64,000 bases of DNA. Origin: Schistocephalus solidus. Lineage: Eukaryota > Platyhelminthes > Cestoda > Diphyllobothriidea > Diphyllobothriidae. Every line of letters starts with the position of its first letter. Position 1 is the stretch's first letter. The notes beneath the pieces were generated by a model, which saw only the letters and a list, made by a program, of their open reading frames with translations, was not told the DNA's origin and did not search any database. Location of the stretch: NCBI GenBank assembly GCA_017591395.1, contig WEDG01002857.1, positions 1 through 64,000 on the forward strand, given 5' to 3'. Below are positions 25,401 through 39,000 of this stretch, one piece after another. A program made the translations under genes and the position numbers.

Positions 25401-28400
25401 GGGTTCGAACATCTAAGCTTGCAACCCCTGGGGTTGTGTATGACTGACTGAAGACATCTGGAAAGCCAGCCACCCTTACCTTTTCGGTAATGCCCTTCTG
25501 CGTATACTAATAGCCGCTATGTGGCTGCTGGTGGGACTCAAGAGCCAGCCCCAAGGCACGTCGGGATCAATACAGTAGATTGCCTAAATTTTAGGATCAG
25601 AATTTGAAGAGCCTCGGGCATAGAATCAAGGTATCCCAACCCTATCAGCAACGCAACTAGGTAGTGAATGAATTTCCCGAATCCATAACGGTCCACACGC
25701 AGATATTAACATTCCAAAGTACAGAAGGTTGCCTACCTCATAAACAGTCGGGAGCAAAACTTGAGGTAAGAGTATGGCACAGATTTAAGGATTTTATTTT
25801 TAAATTTACGCGCATAAAGTTGTTTACTAAGTAAGATTTCACTTCAGGTCACTTCAGGGAAAACGGGGCCAAATGGGACCAAAGCCGACGTTTCTTGATA
25901 TCCAGGAAGGTTCCTACGTTGTTGAAAGCTACGCATCAAAAGCTCACATGTGTGCACTAACTAAAACTAATATAAACCGGTCAAATGTGAAATATATCCC
26001 TTCAGAGAATGGACAGTTTTGTTTTGCGTTCACGAAAATTAGGGAAATGCAGGTAAGAGAAATCCCATTGTTTCCAGAAAACCAAGAGCGCATTCAATTT
26101 TTTAAAAATCTTTTTTTGTAAAGCTTTGACACTTATTATCATAAAAGGCAGCAACAAACTTTGGTGTCTATAGTTTGTTTTACCACGCCAAAATTAAGGA
26201 CCAATTGACTGTGAACTAATATGGAAGTTTGAAACAAAACGCGCAGAAGTTAAGTAGTATTCGCAAAAGCTTTGTAGATATTCGGACACTTTGCTAGGCA
26301 TTTGCTATCCTACAACAGGGAATAAAAGTAAACAACTGTTCCATAAAACGCTCCAATATCAAGAGAATAGACAGTTCTATCGTTTCGAGCAGAGCGTTTA
26401 GCACCCATTACCAGGGAAGTCTAAAAACCTGTTAATCTTCCGCACTTACTTTGACATAACCAAAAAAAGGTAAAGTACGCAGATATTCGACAATGAAATA
26501 TCGAATTAAAGGACCCTTTAGAGGGATAACATATTATGAAAATTTTTTTAAATTGTTCTTAGGCAGATTAATCGACGACTTGTCTTATTGGCATATGTTG
26601 CTTCTAGACAATGGGCTATCATTTTTGGGTGAATCTATAAATATGACACAAACGGCCTTCTACCTTAGAAAGGATGTTTCAACACTCCGTACTGCAGTTA
26701 ATGCTTTTAAGAAATATGTCATTTAATAGGCTTTGATATACACATCGAATAGAATATATATTTATGGACCATCGACGATCGGAAACTCATCATGATCAAG
26801 CATCCGAAATAGGTATAAAGAAATTTACGAAATTATTAGCCAGTTACCGGCCTATCAACATGTGCGCTTATGAATTATTCTATTCCTGTGATGTCCCTAT
26901 CGGTACAATCAAGGAAAAATCGGTTTGCCTTGGTCAAACGTATCTAAAATAATTTACAAACGGAAGAAATTCCAAAAATTCTCTGGAAACGCTGTTGGAA
27001 TATACATTCAAATTTTAGGTTGCTTGGTAACGGCCATACTTACCATTGTCCGTAATCTGAAAGAACAGGCATTTGCAAAACTCAGAAAAGTACTATTTTT
27101 GAATGTGATTCAACTTTCACGACTTTAATAACGCGTTTTTCGCATGGATCGACTTCCCGTATATTTAAAACTTACTTATATATTTAAATTTGTAAACGGA
27201 AGCAGCCAGCACTCGAAATTAAGGCTGTTTAATAACGGTTATACTGTACGGTGCCCATAATCTGGAAGACTGCTTCCGTTGGATATATACAAAGGGAAAA
27301 ATTTCAAACGTTATCCTAACTGTGTTGCTTTATTTACTCGATATTGCACGAACAGGCTTCCTGTACATTTAACATTTCAGTTTACTTAACTATACAGATT
27401 GTTCACCTTTTCGGAATTTGCCATTTTCCTAACACAGTGAGTATTTATACATAAAAAAATATTAATTTGTAAACGAAAATATGCCTTCTTTTTAATAACG
27501 CTCGCTTAATTGTTGCTGTAAAACTTTGGAGGACGTATCATGGGTTGATCTCGCATAACGGGCCTTTTCTTGTGAAATCGATGAGATTTCAAGTAAAAAA
27601 GGCATCCACTTTGAGCGATCGGTGAACACAATCATACCATAGGGCCGATCGGGTTGAGTTAAACGCATTTAATCAGCAGGCCAGTCAAAACACGAAATTT
27701 CGTCACATGAAGATACTAAAGATTGAGAGTAATTGATTTCCACAACAGTGCTTCTACAAACGAAAGTCAGAGAACCGAGCAAAGGAGCTGTCATTTGCAG
27801 AAATTTCCAGAGGATGAGAGATACTCAATATCCACACAATTTTTTGGTTGTCGAGCTAACAGCCTCAGTTTAAGCGTTATGTTCTCATCACCGTTCGAGT
27901 CCACGAGTGCTAGTCAAGAGAAAGTTTTCACCTATGATAATAAAACAGCAAGGCACTTGGAGAGGTCTTGTGTTAACACATTTGCGCCCTGGTTCCATGA
28001 AGTGATTGCACAAGCGTGGGGAGACGAAAGTGCTCCTGATGAGTCGGGTTCAGGCATCCTTGTGCCTATCCACAAGAAGGGAGATGAGAAGAGATGTGAG
28101 AACTAACGTGGCAAAAGTGTTATCGACATTTTTGCGAAGATATTCGTTATTGTCCCTCTCAGACGATTCCAGGCTGTGTGCGACTCTAGGACGAGGCCCA
28201 ACCAAGCCGGATTCCGTGCTGGGTGTGGTTGTGCGGACCAAATATTCAGGAGAATCCTTTAATTCCGCCATAGGTACCAGCAATTGACGGTCATCTGTCT
28301 TTTCGACTTTGCCGCCCCGTTCGACTCCGTCCATCGTGAATCCTTATGGCGGATAATGGCACTAGAAGGTGTACCACCGCAAATGACCGCCATTATCAAG

Positions 28401-29910
28401 ACCTTTTACAGCTCAACCGCTGCGCGAGTTTTGGTCCATAACAACCCTTTACAACCATTCAGCATTCGGTCTGGCTTTCGGCAAGGTTGTATCCTGTCGC
28501 CCATTCTGCCCAACTACGCTATCAGCTAGATTCTTGGGATGGCCCTGCGTGAATAGGACGGTGTTGAGTTTGAACCCCGACGCCGGTTGACTGATCTCAA
28601 CTACGCCTATTGTTTTCCCTTACAAGCTTCAATCCTTGGTAATCTGCAGTGTATGGTGTCTTTGGTGAATGAGGTCGCTAAGTCGGTCGATTTATCAATA
28701 AATCCAGGGAAGACAAAAATGTTTTCAAACTGCATCCCCGCCCAGGGGAAGGCACCTCTCGAGATTGATGACTGTCAATTTAAAAGACAGAGAGTTTTAA
28801 ATACGTGGAGGCAAAATAACTGAGAGACGGACAGAGGAAAGATAACATTGTCTCCCGAATCGATGCTGTCCGTCGGGTTTCCTCAAGCCTTAGAAAGAGC
28901 CTACGGATATGAGGCGACATTGCTATCACCACGAACATTCTCATGTTCCGTACATCCATCCGGTCTGTGCATGCTGCGTGAAACCTGGAGGCATCTGACC
29001 ACCACTGCTTGAGGACCATCCTCTGAGTGAAGTACACCGACTTCGTCTCAAATGAGACAGTCCGCGCTCGCTGTGAAAACATTGCAAGGATATCCCGAGC
29101 TATCCAAAAAGGACGATTGAGGCGGTTTGAGCACGTTCTTCATCGCTCACCTCACGAGCTCCGTATTATTGCCCTTAATCCGTTCCCATTACCCACTTGG
29201 AGACGCCGAAGAGGGGCTCAGCTCAAAACCTGGCTCAATGCAGTTCGTCAAGACACGGAAGTTGTTTTTGGACCTTTGGTATTCGGCGTCCGTCACTGGT
29301 GCAAAGACTGGATTGAGCCGTCCAGGTCAGCTGCCGCGGATCGTCACGCGTAGAGAGGCACAAACCGTGACATCATCGAGGCCAGCTATGTCAGGCATGA
29401 TCGCAGCCATCACAAGTAAACAAGCATGGGCTTTACCCCCCTGTCCCCTAACCGGGATCTGGAGGAAGCCCTATTTAAGCAGGATGATCTTCTTAGTTGA
29501 TTGGATTTGGACAGACGCACGCTGATTACGAAGAGAGACGTTCGCAAGTCTACACAGACTAGAGCTAGATTGACGAGAAGTCGACGCGATAGGCTGGACA
29601 AGAAATTTATTCACCTGACGTTTTGGATTCCAGCTCAAACTTATTTTGAGGGAGACAGAGAGAAAGAGAATAAGATGTGAGTTTCAGCAATCTTGTCTAC
29701 TTTTCGTCTCTTTGGGATTTGGTATCAAAGGTTGATGACGGCTAATAAGCCAGAAATGGCCATTCCGATCTCCATTGTCTTTGTCGGTTCCACCTCATCA
29801 TCAGATGCTACACGTCCCTATGTGACCGCCTGCGAGGGCTCTAAAGTGAGCACAAGGGCACAATGGAACATACATTTCCCTTACGCAGATTGGTGGGCCT
29901 AACATTATCC

Positions 29911-29972
<62 letters not shown>

Positions 29973-30248
29973 AAACAAGCGTATGACACTCACTGATGTG
30001 GTTAGGATCACACTTGATCCCATTACGTTCGCCACCAGCTAGCCGCTGGCGATAAACGAACGTTGTGTCATAAGACACATGCCACATATAATTTATAGGT
30101 ATGTTGCTAAAGGTGCAACAGGCAAGATGTAGACTGCTGTTTTACGGTCGTTACCGATCATCATACTATTGTTTGACAAGTATATATTCCTCACTGCACA
30201 AGGCATATGACGTACTGATGATCGGAAGTACGGTATAAAGTCTTTGCC

Positions 30249-30313
<65 letters not shown>

Positions 30314-30428
30314 TCAAACAAGTGCGTATCACTCACTGATGTGGTTAGGATCTCACTCGATCCCATTTGTCCACCCGCCCGCAAGGTAGCTACCGGCGAT
30401 AAACGAACGTTGTGTCATAGGACACATA

Positions 30429-30526
<98 letters not shown>

Positions 30527-30905
30527 CATATATTATACCGTACTTCCGACATAGGTACTAGCTAAAAGCCCATATATATATACGAATGGAAGTGAATGTC
30601 CGCATTCCAGGTGTGTGTATAAGTGAATTGAAGTGCCAAAACTGTTCCCGTAACTACATAGGACACCTTGGACGTATGCCTGGATCACGCATAGACGAGA
30701 ATAAGCTTGCGGGGCATACAGGGCCCAGCGTAGTCACCTCCGGACTGGCACCACTGGTGTCTGATTCGCCCCTCCCCCCCCCTTATAAATTTTACTCGTT
30801 GATTTTGCTGTTTTATCTCTGAAGATGGACTTCATTAAGAGTTCGAAAGGTCAGACGAATAAAGCCATGATTCCGTTGAACGATCAACCTTCTTCTTGTC
30901 CACTT

Positions 30906-30975
<70 letters not shown>

Positions 30976-33900
30976 TACCTTTAGGCTAAATATCATTCAA
31001 AGTTTCCTCTACGATGGCGAGGAGTAAGAAAAAATGTGTGAAAATACCTTTCAAATGGGTTGGAAATTTGAAGTGAGTAAAATTACTTTTACTTATAATG
31101 TCTATTAGGGGCATTAACGAGCCAGAGAAACTTAGCTCCGTCCAGCTACCTTCAATCCATATATTCATATAGTGAAATATCATGGCTACTGAATTACGTT
31201 CAGTACTATAATAAATGAACATTGAGAGGTATACGGTTGTACCCCGACTTGATTGCGACGGTGAGATAGCTGCAGAACCTACCGTTTTCCTACCACCAGA
31301 TTACTGATGGAAACCTCATGCAGGTACTTTTCAGACGAGGAGGGGTTTGATTGTGGTCCGACGAGTACTTGAAGAGCCCTGGTGCTGGGGATGGGTTTCG
31401 ACAGCGGCCATGTCTGTACGGGACGTTGATCAAAGAGGACTGTGAGTCTGCGAACACAGTGCGGAGGACAAAACGCAACCGTTAGTTAGTTAAACATAAC
31501 AGAGGAGAAAAAAGTCTGCGCACAAACACACACCTCTGGGAGTCCGCGTTCCCAAAGTGGAGCGTGAGGACGGCCTCTGTGTAGAGAGGCTGATCAAAAA
31601 CGCTCGCTTCTCGAGCCTTTAGCGCAGCCAAGTTGTTGGCAGGATCATTGATCACGGGGGTGCCGAATATCTCAGTGGTGATCAGCTTTGTTGGCGTATA
31701 AGGCACTGCAATACTCACACGGAGGTCACTGGTCAGCCAGACTCTCAACCACAGAGGTCCCGCCTCAAAAAAATAAGGAACCAGTGAGATGAAGAAGTGG
31801 ATAATCACCAAGTCGGAATCAAATATACAACTAGAGAAAAAGACAAACTCTTGACTACGGGATTAGGTGGGGGAAAGCTGGTATAACCTGTAACTGTTCT
31901 GCTTAAAATAGTCCACAGGATCTCGGCCAATTCAGCTTGGAACATGTCAGTTTCGGAATTGGCATGAGCCTTCTTTTCGAACAGAAGCTTGAAGAATCCA
32001 CCGCAAGGACTTCTGACATCCCAAATGACACTCCCTGGACTGGCTAGAAGGCTTTACTATTAACCTTATAGTGACAGCTGTTTACTAATTGGGGTCGTTT
32101 GCAAGCACCCAAAGTCTTTGTCTTCTGGTTCTCACTTTCAATTCAGATACCATCTTGTTATCGGTACTGTTGGCGGATAGCGGAACGACCAACTTCAATG
32201 CAGATCAACATTGAGATGAGCAGGAAATCGCGCTTTTTAAGTGAACGTAGTATGCACTGTATTTTTTTACTGTCTGACGGTTAATGACACCGGTAAAATC
32301 CAAGAGAGAACATTCACAGGCTATTCCAATCGTAGCTGTATGACAGAACTCCACTGATGATGCATTGGTAAAAAACCCTGTCGGGGATCCAGAAGTGGAC
32401 TACAACTTACAAGCTGGACTCTGAGCAGATCAATATCGTCATTTCCAACGGGTCGGAACCGAATTGTCATGCTGATCTCGGGTATCCAGGGCGCGGAAAA
32501 GATAGCCGGATCGAGCTCGAAACTAGCAAGTTCCGGTGTTGGTGTTAGGGTGAGGCAGTACTGTTGCTCAGGTTTCGTGTCACCCTAAAGCAAAGAAGGA
32601 ACTTGGGGGGGTAGCAGAGGAAGCTGAAGGCACGTGTGCAGGTGCTACTAGAACGGTGGAGACCTACAATTTGGAGCGCCTCATCAGGTTGCCAGATGTC
32701 CGAAAATCTAGAGTCACCGTAATTCTGCATGGGTTGCTGGACATAAAGTTCGGAGTAGAGTGCTGCCGAGAGTAATGGTTCTGCTGCACGCAGCCCGATG
32801 CGACCACGAAAACCGGTAGTTGTGAGTCGAAGGCTGCAGACCGAGAGGCAAGGGAGGGTATATAAAGATGCTGGATAATGGAGTATTCCGAAAATCTTCA
32901 CTTGTGTATATGCGGCTTTGTGAATTTGCGTTTTTTTTCCCCACGGAACCTGATATGATCCATTGTATGTAAACCCTGGACTTTTCAGTGTCCGTTAAGT
33001 TTTATATATAATTTTTAGCTTTAATTTGTTAAGCACAATGAAAATCGGGACAAATTCCTAAAAATAATGTTTTGTTGATTATCTCCAATAATACTACATC
33101 CATACACATCATGAAATACAGAGTTGGTAGAGGATTTTGGCAGATTTGAATAGTTCCATTGACCCACTTAAGAAAAACTCGGCAACCTCGGTGGGATTCG
33201 AACCCACGCCAACAAGGGGAAGCCTTCACCGAGGTCGCCGAGTTTTTCACGAGTGGGTCAAAGGAATTACACAGTTCCTGCGCCATTTGCTATGCTTCTA
33301 TTTCCAACATCAGTTGATGGAGACTACAACACATAACTTCTTTCTTCTACTGTTAAACTAATGTTTTATTTACTGTATCCTTTTATACTGCAGGTATTAT
33401 TATCATATTTCGAATTCTTATGCAAATCGCGAAAATAGAAACCATTAAATATTAAATGCTATTATATTTTACAAGCTGATGTATATTTATATATTATATT
33501 ATATTTTTTACTTAAATGTTTTATATTAGCATAGAAGGCTATATTAGTAGTGCATTTGTACTAGATATCAGTATAACTTAGTATCTTATGTAGGTATTTA
33601 TTAGTATTAATATTATTATGTCATATTATTATATTAGTGTAACTTTATATTATATATGTCAGTATTATCGTAATATTAGTTTATATTTATAGGGAAAATG
33701 GTAACATAGTGTTCACTTTCTCAGAAAAGACTGAGTAGGACAGAAGACGGCGGACAGTGGTCGACTATCTACGTACCGTATGTACGTACTGTATAGGCAA
33801 ACATACTGAAAAGGAACTTGCGATATTTTCAGGATATAATTAGTGTTCAACATAGGGAGATGGATATTTATCGGCCCTAGTAAGTCACCTGTCAAAAATG

Positions 33901-35984
33901 CATGGAAGTTCTAGAACCATGACCCCAAGAACTTCGGGGTATTACTGTATAAAAAAACACGCCATTCGGATGCTCTATGAATAAAATACTGGAGGGCTGA
34001 GGATAAAGACGCACCGGGACATTGTTCGTCGAAGTTCAAAGTGTCCTGGAGGAAGGCCACCAAGGAAAATGACCATATTGTCCTTCTCGTTTGGATCACA
34101 ATCCTCAGCTAGCGGTTTGTCCAGCTTCCAGTATGTGTCCTTCCTTCCCAGCCGGAAGGATCTCACGGCCGACTTCTCCACCCTGTTCGAGCGCTGAAGG
34201 TTGCTGTCCCAACGCGTACTAACTAACGTATCATTTTTGCTCTCCAGAGTGACACCGTATCCCTAGGTAAATAGGTATTATCGATTATATATCAGAAGCG
34301 GTGCTGTTGAGACGTTTTATTACGTAGAGTGGAATGAAAAGTTGCGGATAGCTGACACTGCCTCAGAGTACCAGGGTAGGATCGGACGTGCCGAATTCAC
34401 ACGCAAACCTCTCCTCTTGGTACCGGGCGCAGATGGGGGTGGGAGAGAGAGTGCGATAGATGCAGCGCAAGTCTACTATCACTATAATCTATTTCACACG
34501 CAAGTCACCGTCTCTGCACAACATTGATGTTTAGCAAACGGTGGATATCACCGAAATCGACGGTTGAAATGTTGCGCCCATGTCAGCATGATGCAGTGGC
34601 TGTCCTAGTGTGGGAAATTTGATTTGTTGGTTCTAGGACCCAGTGTCGGGCGCATATTCGCAAGGGTACAGAAGGGTTGTGGTGACAAACTACGCCGGAC
34701 GAGGTGTTTAAGAGAGCCCCAGGCGATTGCGCAACTGTAACTCAGCTCAGGACATGAGACGAATGTGCTTCGGTGTAGCGCCTGCTGATGAGCACGGATG
34801 TCGACCGCGAAACGGGTGTGGGAGAAGGAGGCACTAGAGCGGTTGCTATGAATAGCTGTGGCTGCCTTAGAACGGCCAGCTAATTTGGTTTAGCGACTAT
34901 TTGACGGAGATGCACGATAAAATTCTGGAGCTGGTGGCTTACTTAACAGCTATTCTGCTTGTCTGATAGAGTGGTAGTCTGCCAGAATAAGTGCGAACCC
35001 AGCAGTGAAGAGTGTATTTAAATTCCGGAAAAAGGTTTTAACTGACACTGATTGTCCAAGGTCGTTCAAACCTGCGCGCGCGTTTCTCACGCTGCATGCC
35101 ACGAACGATGCTTCACAATGTTCCCCATTGACTGTGACCAGAGAGCTCTCGTCAGATCTGATCGATCCATTTCCGCGAGAATTTCGCTCAGCTCTTATCT
35201 ATCTTACTCTTGAAGCTGATTGGACAGAATATAACCAAGCTGAACGGGAGGCTATAAATGCATGCAGCGCGTCAACTGTCTAGAAGGCCTGGCCAACTTC
35301 TGTGGCTTGACCGACAAACGACGGAGTACACGCATGTCGACAAGCGAAAAGATGAACAGGCGCACGTCACCATGTCCAGCCTAGAAAACAACATACTGTT
35401 CGACTTTGACGAGGCCCAAGTTCTCGACGGAGTCAAATCAAACTGACGAAAGAAATCATCGAAGCCTGGCAATCCGACGCCACCTTCATCAACCACGCGA
35501 GGAGAGCCAATGAGAAGTGAGATGAATAGACCTATTACACGTAAGCACGAAAGACTTATTAAGACCATGTATTTTCCCAGTTCCCTATCTCCGATTATGA
35601 GCTTGAGTATGAGTGTGAAACGTCGGATGACTAAACCTTCTTCCCCAGAGACCATCTTTTCTTTTCCTTACATATATGTAAGTAGAACCGAGGTGGCATT
35701 TATTACGAACCGATATAATGAAATATGAAGAGATTCCACAGGAATTAACCTTGCTGTTATCCTGAATTTTCAAGGTGATGGCACCACCCTCGACGAGATA
35801 CGCGCCAAGTGACAGCAATTACCACTCTCCCCCACTGTCATCCTCTATAAATAATGTAAGATGCGGTACGATACTCACCTCCGACGATGGCAGCTTTCAT
35901 GCTTTTTAAACGTCACCACAATAAAACTATGGTCCCTGAGGTCGCCTTTTCTTCTCATTTATGTCCGAAGACGCGTATCTTTGC

Positions 35985-36034
<50 letters not shown>

Positions 36035-39000
36035 AGTTTATGCATGCCAACCAAAAAAGCCTTGAATATATCAGTTGGCATTATGGCAATGTGATCAGAT
36101 GTTATCAGATTTGGGAAGGACAAAAATAACTCCAAAAATTTCGGCCGAAAATGACGAGCGGTTAGAACCTCTATATGCTCACTCGCATCACTGTACGCAA
36201 TCTTCGATGAGGAACTTAAGCGTGCGCATTAACATCGCGCCGATTGTTTCCAAATAAAACCTAACAGATGATTCATTATTTTCATTACCTTTGCGTGGTC
36301 GTAGAACGTCAGCACCATGCCGTCTGCGTCGATTGGACTGAGTTTTTGCAAGTGTACAACCAGTGGCACATCACAGGCCGGAATTTCAGAGAGACCAGAG
36401 ATGCGCACATACGAGTCGCCACTGGAGAAGTCATGCAGGGCCAGACGATCCATTACGGGGTCTTGGATGGCCTCTATACCAGGTCGTGGGTGCGGCTCAA
36501 GGCCGTCCTCTAGAGGACTCTCCCTCTGCCATACGTAACCATCACGAACGAGTGGGCGGAAGTTCGTTTGTCTGAACGAGATTATCTTTCAGCGTGAATT
36601 TCGGAAATATAAAACAAAATACCTACTAATTGTTGTTCGGTAGTAGTACTTACATTTTGCAGAGTTCTTTACCCTTGGGGGCACAAGAGCGGCTAGCATT
36701 TGCCAAGTCTGGGAAGCCTATCGTATGCCCGGAGAGACGGAGATTGAAGAGGCAACCCAGCGAATTGCCCATGTGTTGGACCTTTCCCCACAATTCCTCG
36801 GCACCGTTGTCACCCCAGACCTCCATTGGTGGTTCGTCAGCGCCCATATCCTCACTGGCGGGCCCACCGACGCGTAGCTCCAGCAGGTTGTCGATCGTGA
36901 GATCGGAGATAACGGGACTTTCCTTATCCATGAAGGTAGCTCGTTGAATTTCCAGGCCTTGGAGTGAGGAGACACCCTCGGGAATCTCTTGTAGGTACAT
37001 GTTAACTTCGCCTGGAACAGCCGTGATCCTAACCTGAAAAGGTGACAGAGACACTTGATTGATCGTCAAAACCAACGCAACCCGTTTGTCGTAAGTAACT
37101 GTCTGTAAGTAAAGTTAATACAGTGACTTGAACCAGGTAAATAATCAGGTTTAAGTGACTCACATATTCCCGGTAGAGGTCGTGAGAAGGAATAAAGACA
37201 TCGGACAATGCTCGCGACTTCATTTGCGTGACACACTACACCGAGCGCCAAAACTACATGATAATAGCTCACCACAGTGGATGTTCCTCCTTAAAGCAGT
37301 CGATCTGACATTCGTGAAGCCAGTTCAACTTTTCCGAATGTAGCAATTGAGCATAGCTTAGTATAGAACGCCTTTATGTTCCCTATCTCATTAAATGTCA
37401 ACCGGAATTCTGAAAGGTGTTTTGATTCAAACAAATTACGGAATTAGTGTTGTCATATTGATTATCTTGCAGGCGAATCTCAAGATATTTCAGTCAGGGT
37501 ATGATGCTGGCTTTTAAACGCGTTTTTTTATGACCGCCTGTAAAAAGCCTGCTGCAAAAATGAATATTTAAGTAGTATGCATTTATTTCATTGATTTTTA
37601 ATGCCCCTATTAATTCAAATATATTTTATGGAAAAATGCACACAATATCCTTTCGCATACCCGTTTGGTAGCAAATTACGTCTTCTACAAAGTGTATACT
37701 TGAAAAAAGGAAATCTTTTGGTTTAAGAATAATTTTATGGATTGTACAATAATTTGGAATCCTACCGTACACTTGAATTTAAGGTTTCCAAACTACATGC
37801 TGTATACATTCCACTTAAGGAAAAAACGAACATTCTTTTAAGAAAACATGAAGAGATTATATAGTTCTCCTAAAATTTTGCAAAAGATGCGGTCTGAAAA
37901 AAATGTCATGATTGGGAACTTTTTCAAACCAACATTTTCTTCAAGCAGAAAATTTGAAGAAGGCGTAATTTGTTATCAAACGAGTAAAAGAAGGGATATT
38001 TTAGTGCATTTTTTTATAAAATATATTTGAATTTATAAGGGCATCGAAAATAAATGGAAAAATTCCATACTACATAAGCAGTCACTTTTTACAGAGTATG
38101 CTTTTTGCAGGCGGTCAGAAAGACGCTCCTTCGAAAGCCAACACCCTGCCGGGAATGAAATATCTTGGAATTAGTTTGCACGATAATAAATTCAACAATC
38201 CCACTAAAATAATTTGTTCGAATCGAAAACATAACTCAAAATTTCTGTCAAAATTCCATGAGATAGGGAACTTACTGTATGCTAATTTGAATTACTTAGC
38301 TTCTAATGTTCAGAAGAAGCATGAGACAGGCAAGAAATGCTTCAAAAAGCACCAATTATTCGCTCTAGATCGTTGCAAGCAGGCGAAAACAGCTGATTTG
38401 TAGTTCATTTGGTTAGGTCGGTCCCTGTCTCCCTAACGAAATACTGTATTTCAAATACTTGTAATTTAATTGCTGTCAACATACCCTGTTTGTGGACGTT
38501 CCATTGAGGGGTCCCAGACTGACATACTTAACAATGTCTTTGGCTCGCGGTAAGGACCAGGAGAAGCGGAGGGTTCCATCGACTTCGATGGTAACCGCAA
38601 ACATCACGGTTTTGCCCGGGAAGGCACGCCTTCCCACCATGAGCACGGCGTTGGTTCTAATCTGCTGGGCCTTCTGACCGGAGACTCGCTCGAGGGTCGC
38701 AGTGTACCAGAATTCCAGGTCAAAGACCCGTGACTTCGTAACATGATACGGCACAAAGGTGTAGACGCAGTGCAAACCGTCTAGTCGCAGCGGAAGAGGA
38801 TCGCGTCCGAGACCAGCGTAGGCCATATCGAGAAGGGATCGCGCATAAGCAGCCAGCTGACGAGGCAGCGCCAGTTTTGCCTCCAGCTCCTCGAAGCGTT
38901 TTTCTGCTCCCATCAAACCAGCAAGAAGGCGATTCTGTGTGTCGTTTGCTCGGTCAACTGAAATAGCAATTTTAATACAAATAAGTATATTCAACAACAA

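Larger units (their letters stand above)
29911..30973. repeat. Cluster of four long (TA)n arrays
   Basis: (TA)n at 29911-29969, 30249-30311, 30431-30522 and 30909-30973. They are separated by fragments of a repeated element ('caaacaagtgcgta.cactcactga', 'gataaacgaacgttgtgtca') and by the 'tcggaagtacggtataa' block. This looks like repeated insertion into TA microsatellites. Confidence 0.9.

Noticed and set aside
25350..25420. Possible functional tRNA gene
   Set aside because: A- and B-box-like parts are present, but there is no acceptor stem pairing or plausible anticodon arm, and the body is shared with other SINE copies.
29801..30565. Several open frames with Ile-Tyr repeats
   Set aside because: They are translations of (TA)n arrays in all frames, as are those at 35.9, 47.3, 55.5 and 59.7-60.2 kb.
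31294..31447. Shorter version of exon 24 ending at gtagga (31294)
   Set aside because: It leaves the wrong phase for exon 25. The donor at 31283 restores NLVVGKRRVDFQR.
38098..38403. 101-codon plus-strand open frame
   Set aside because: Composition follows the AT-rich intron. No domain is recognisable and the start context is weak.
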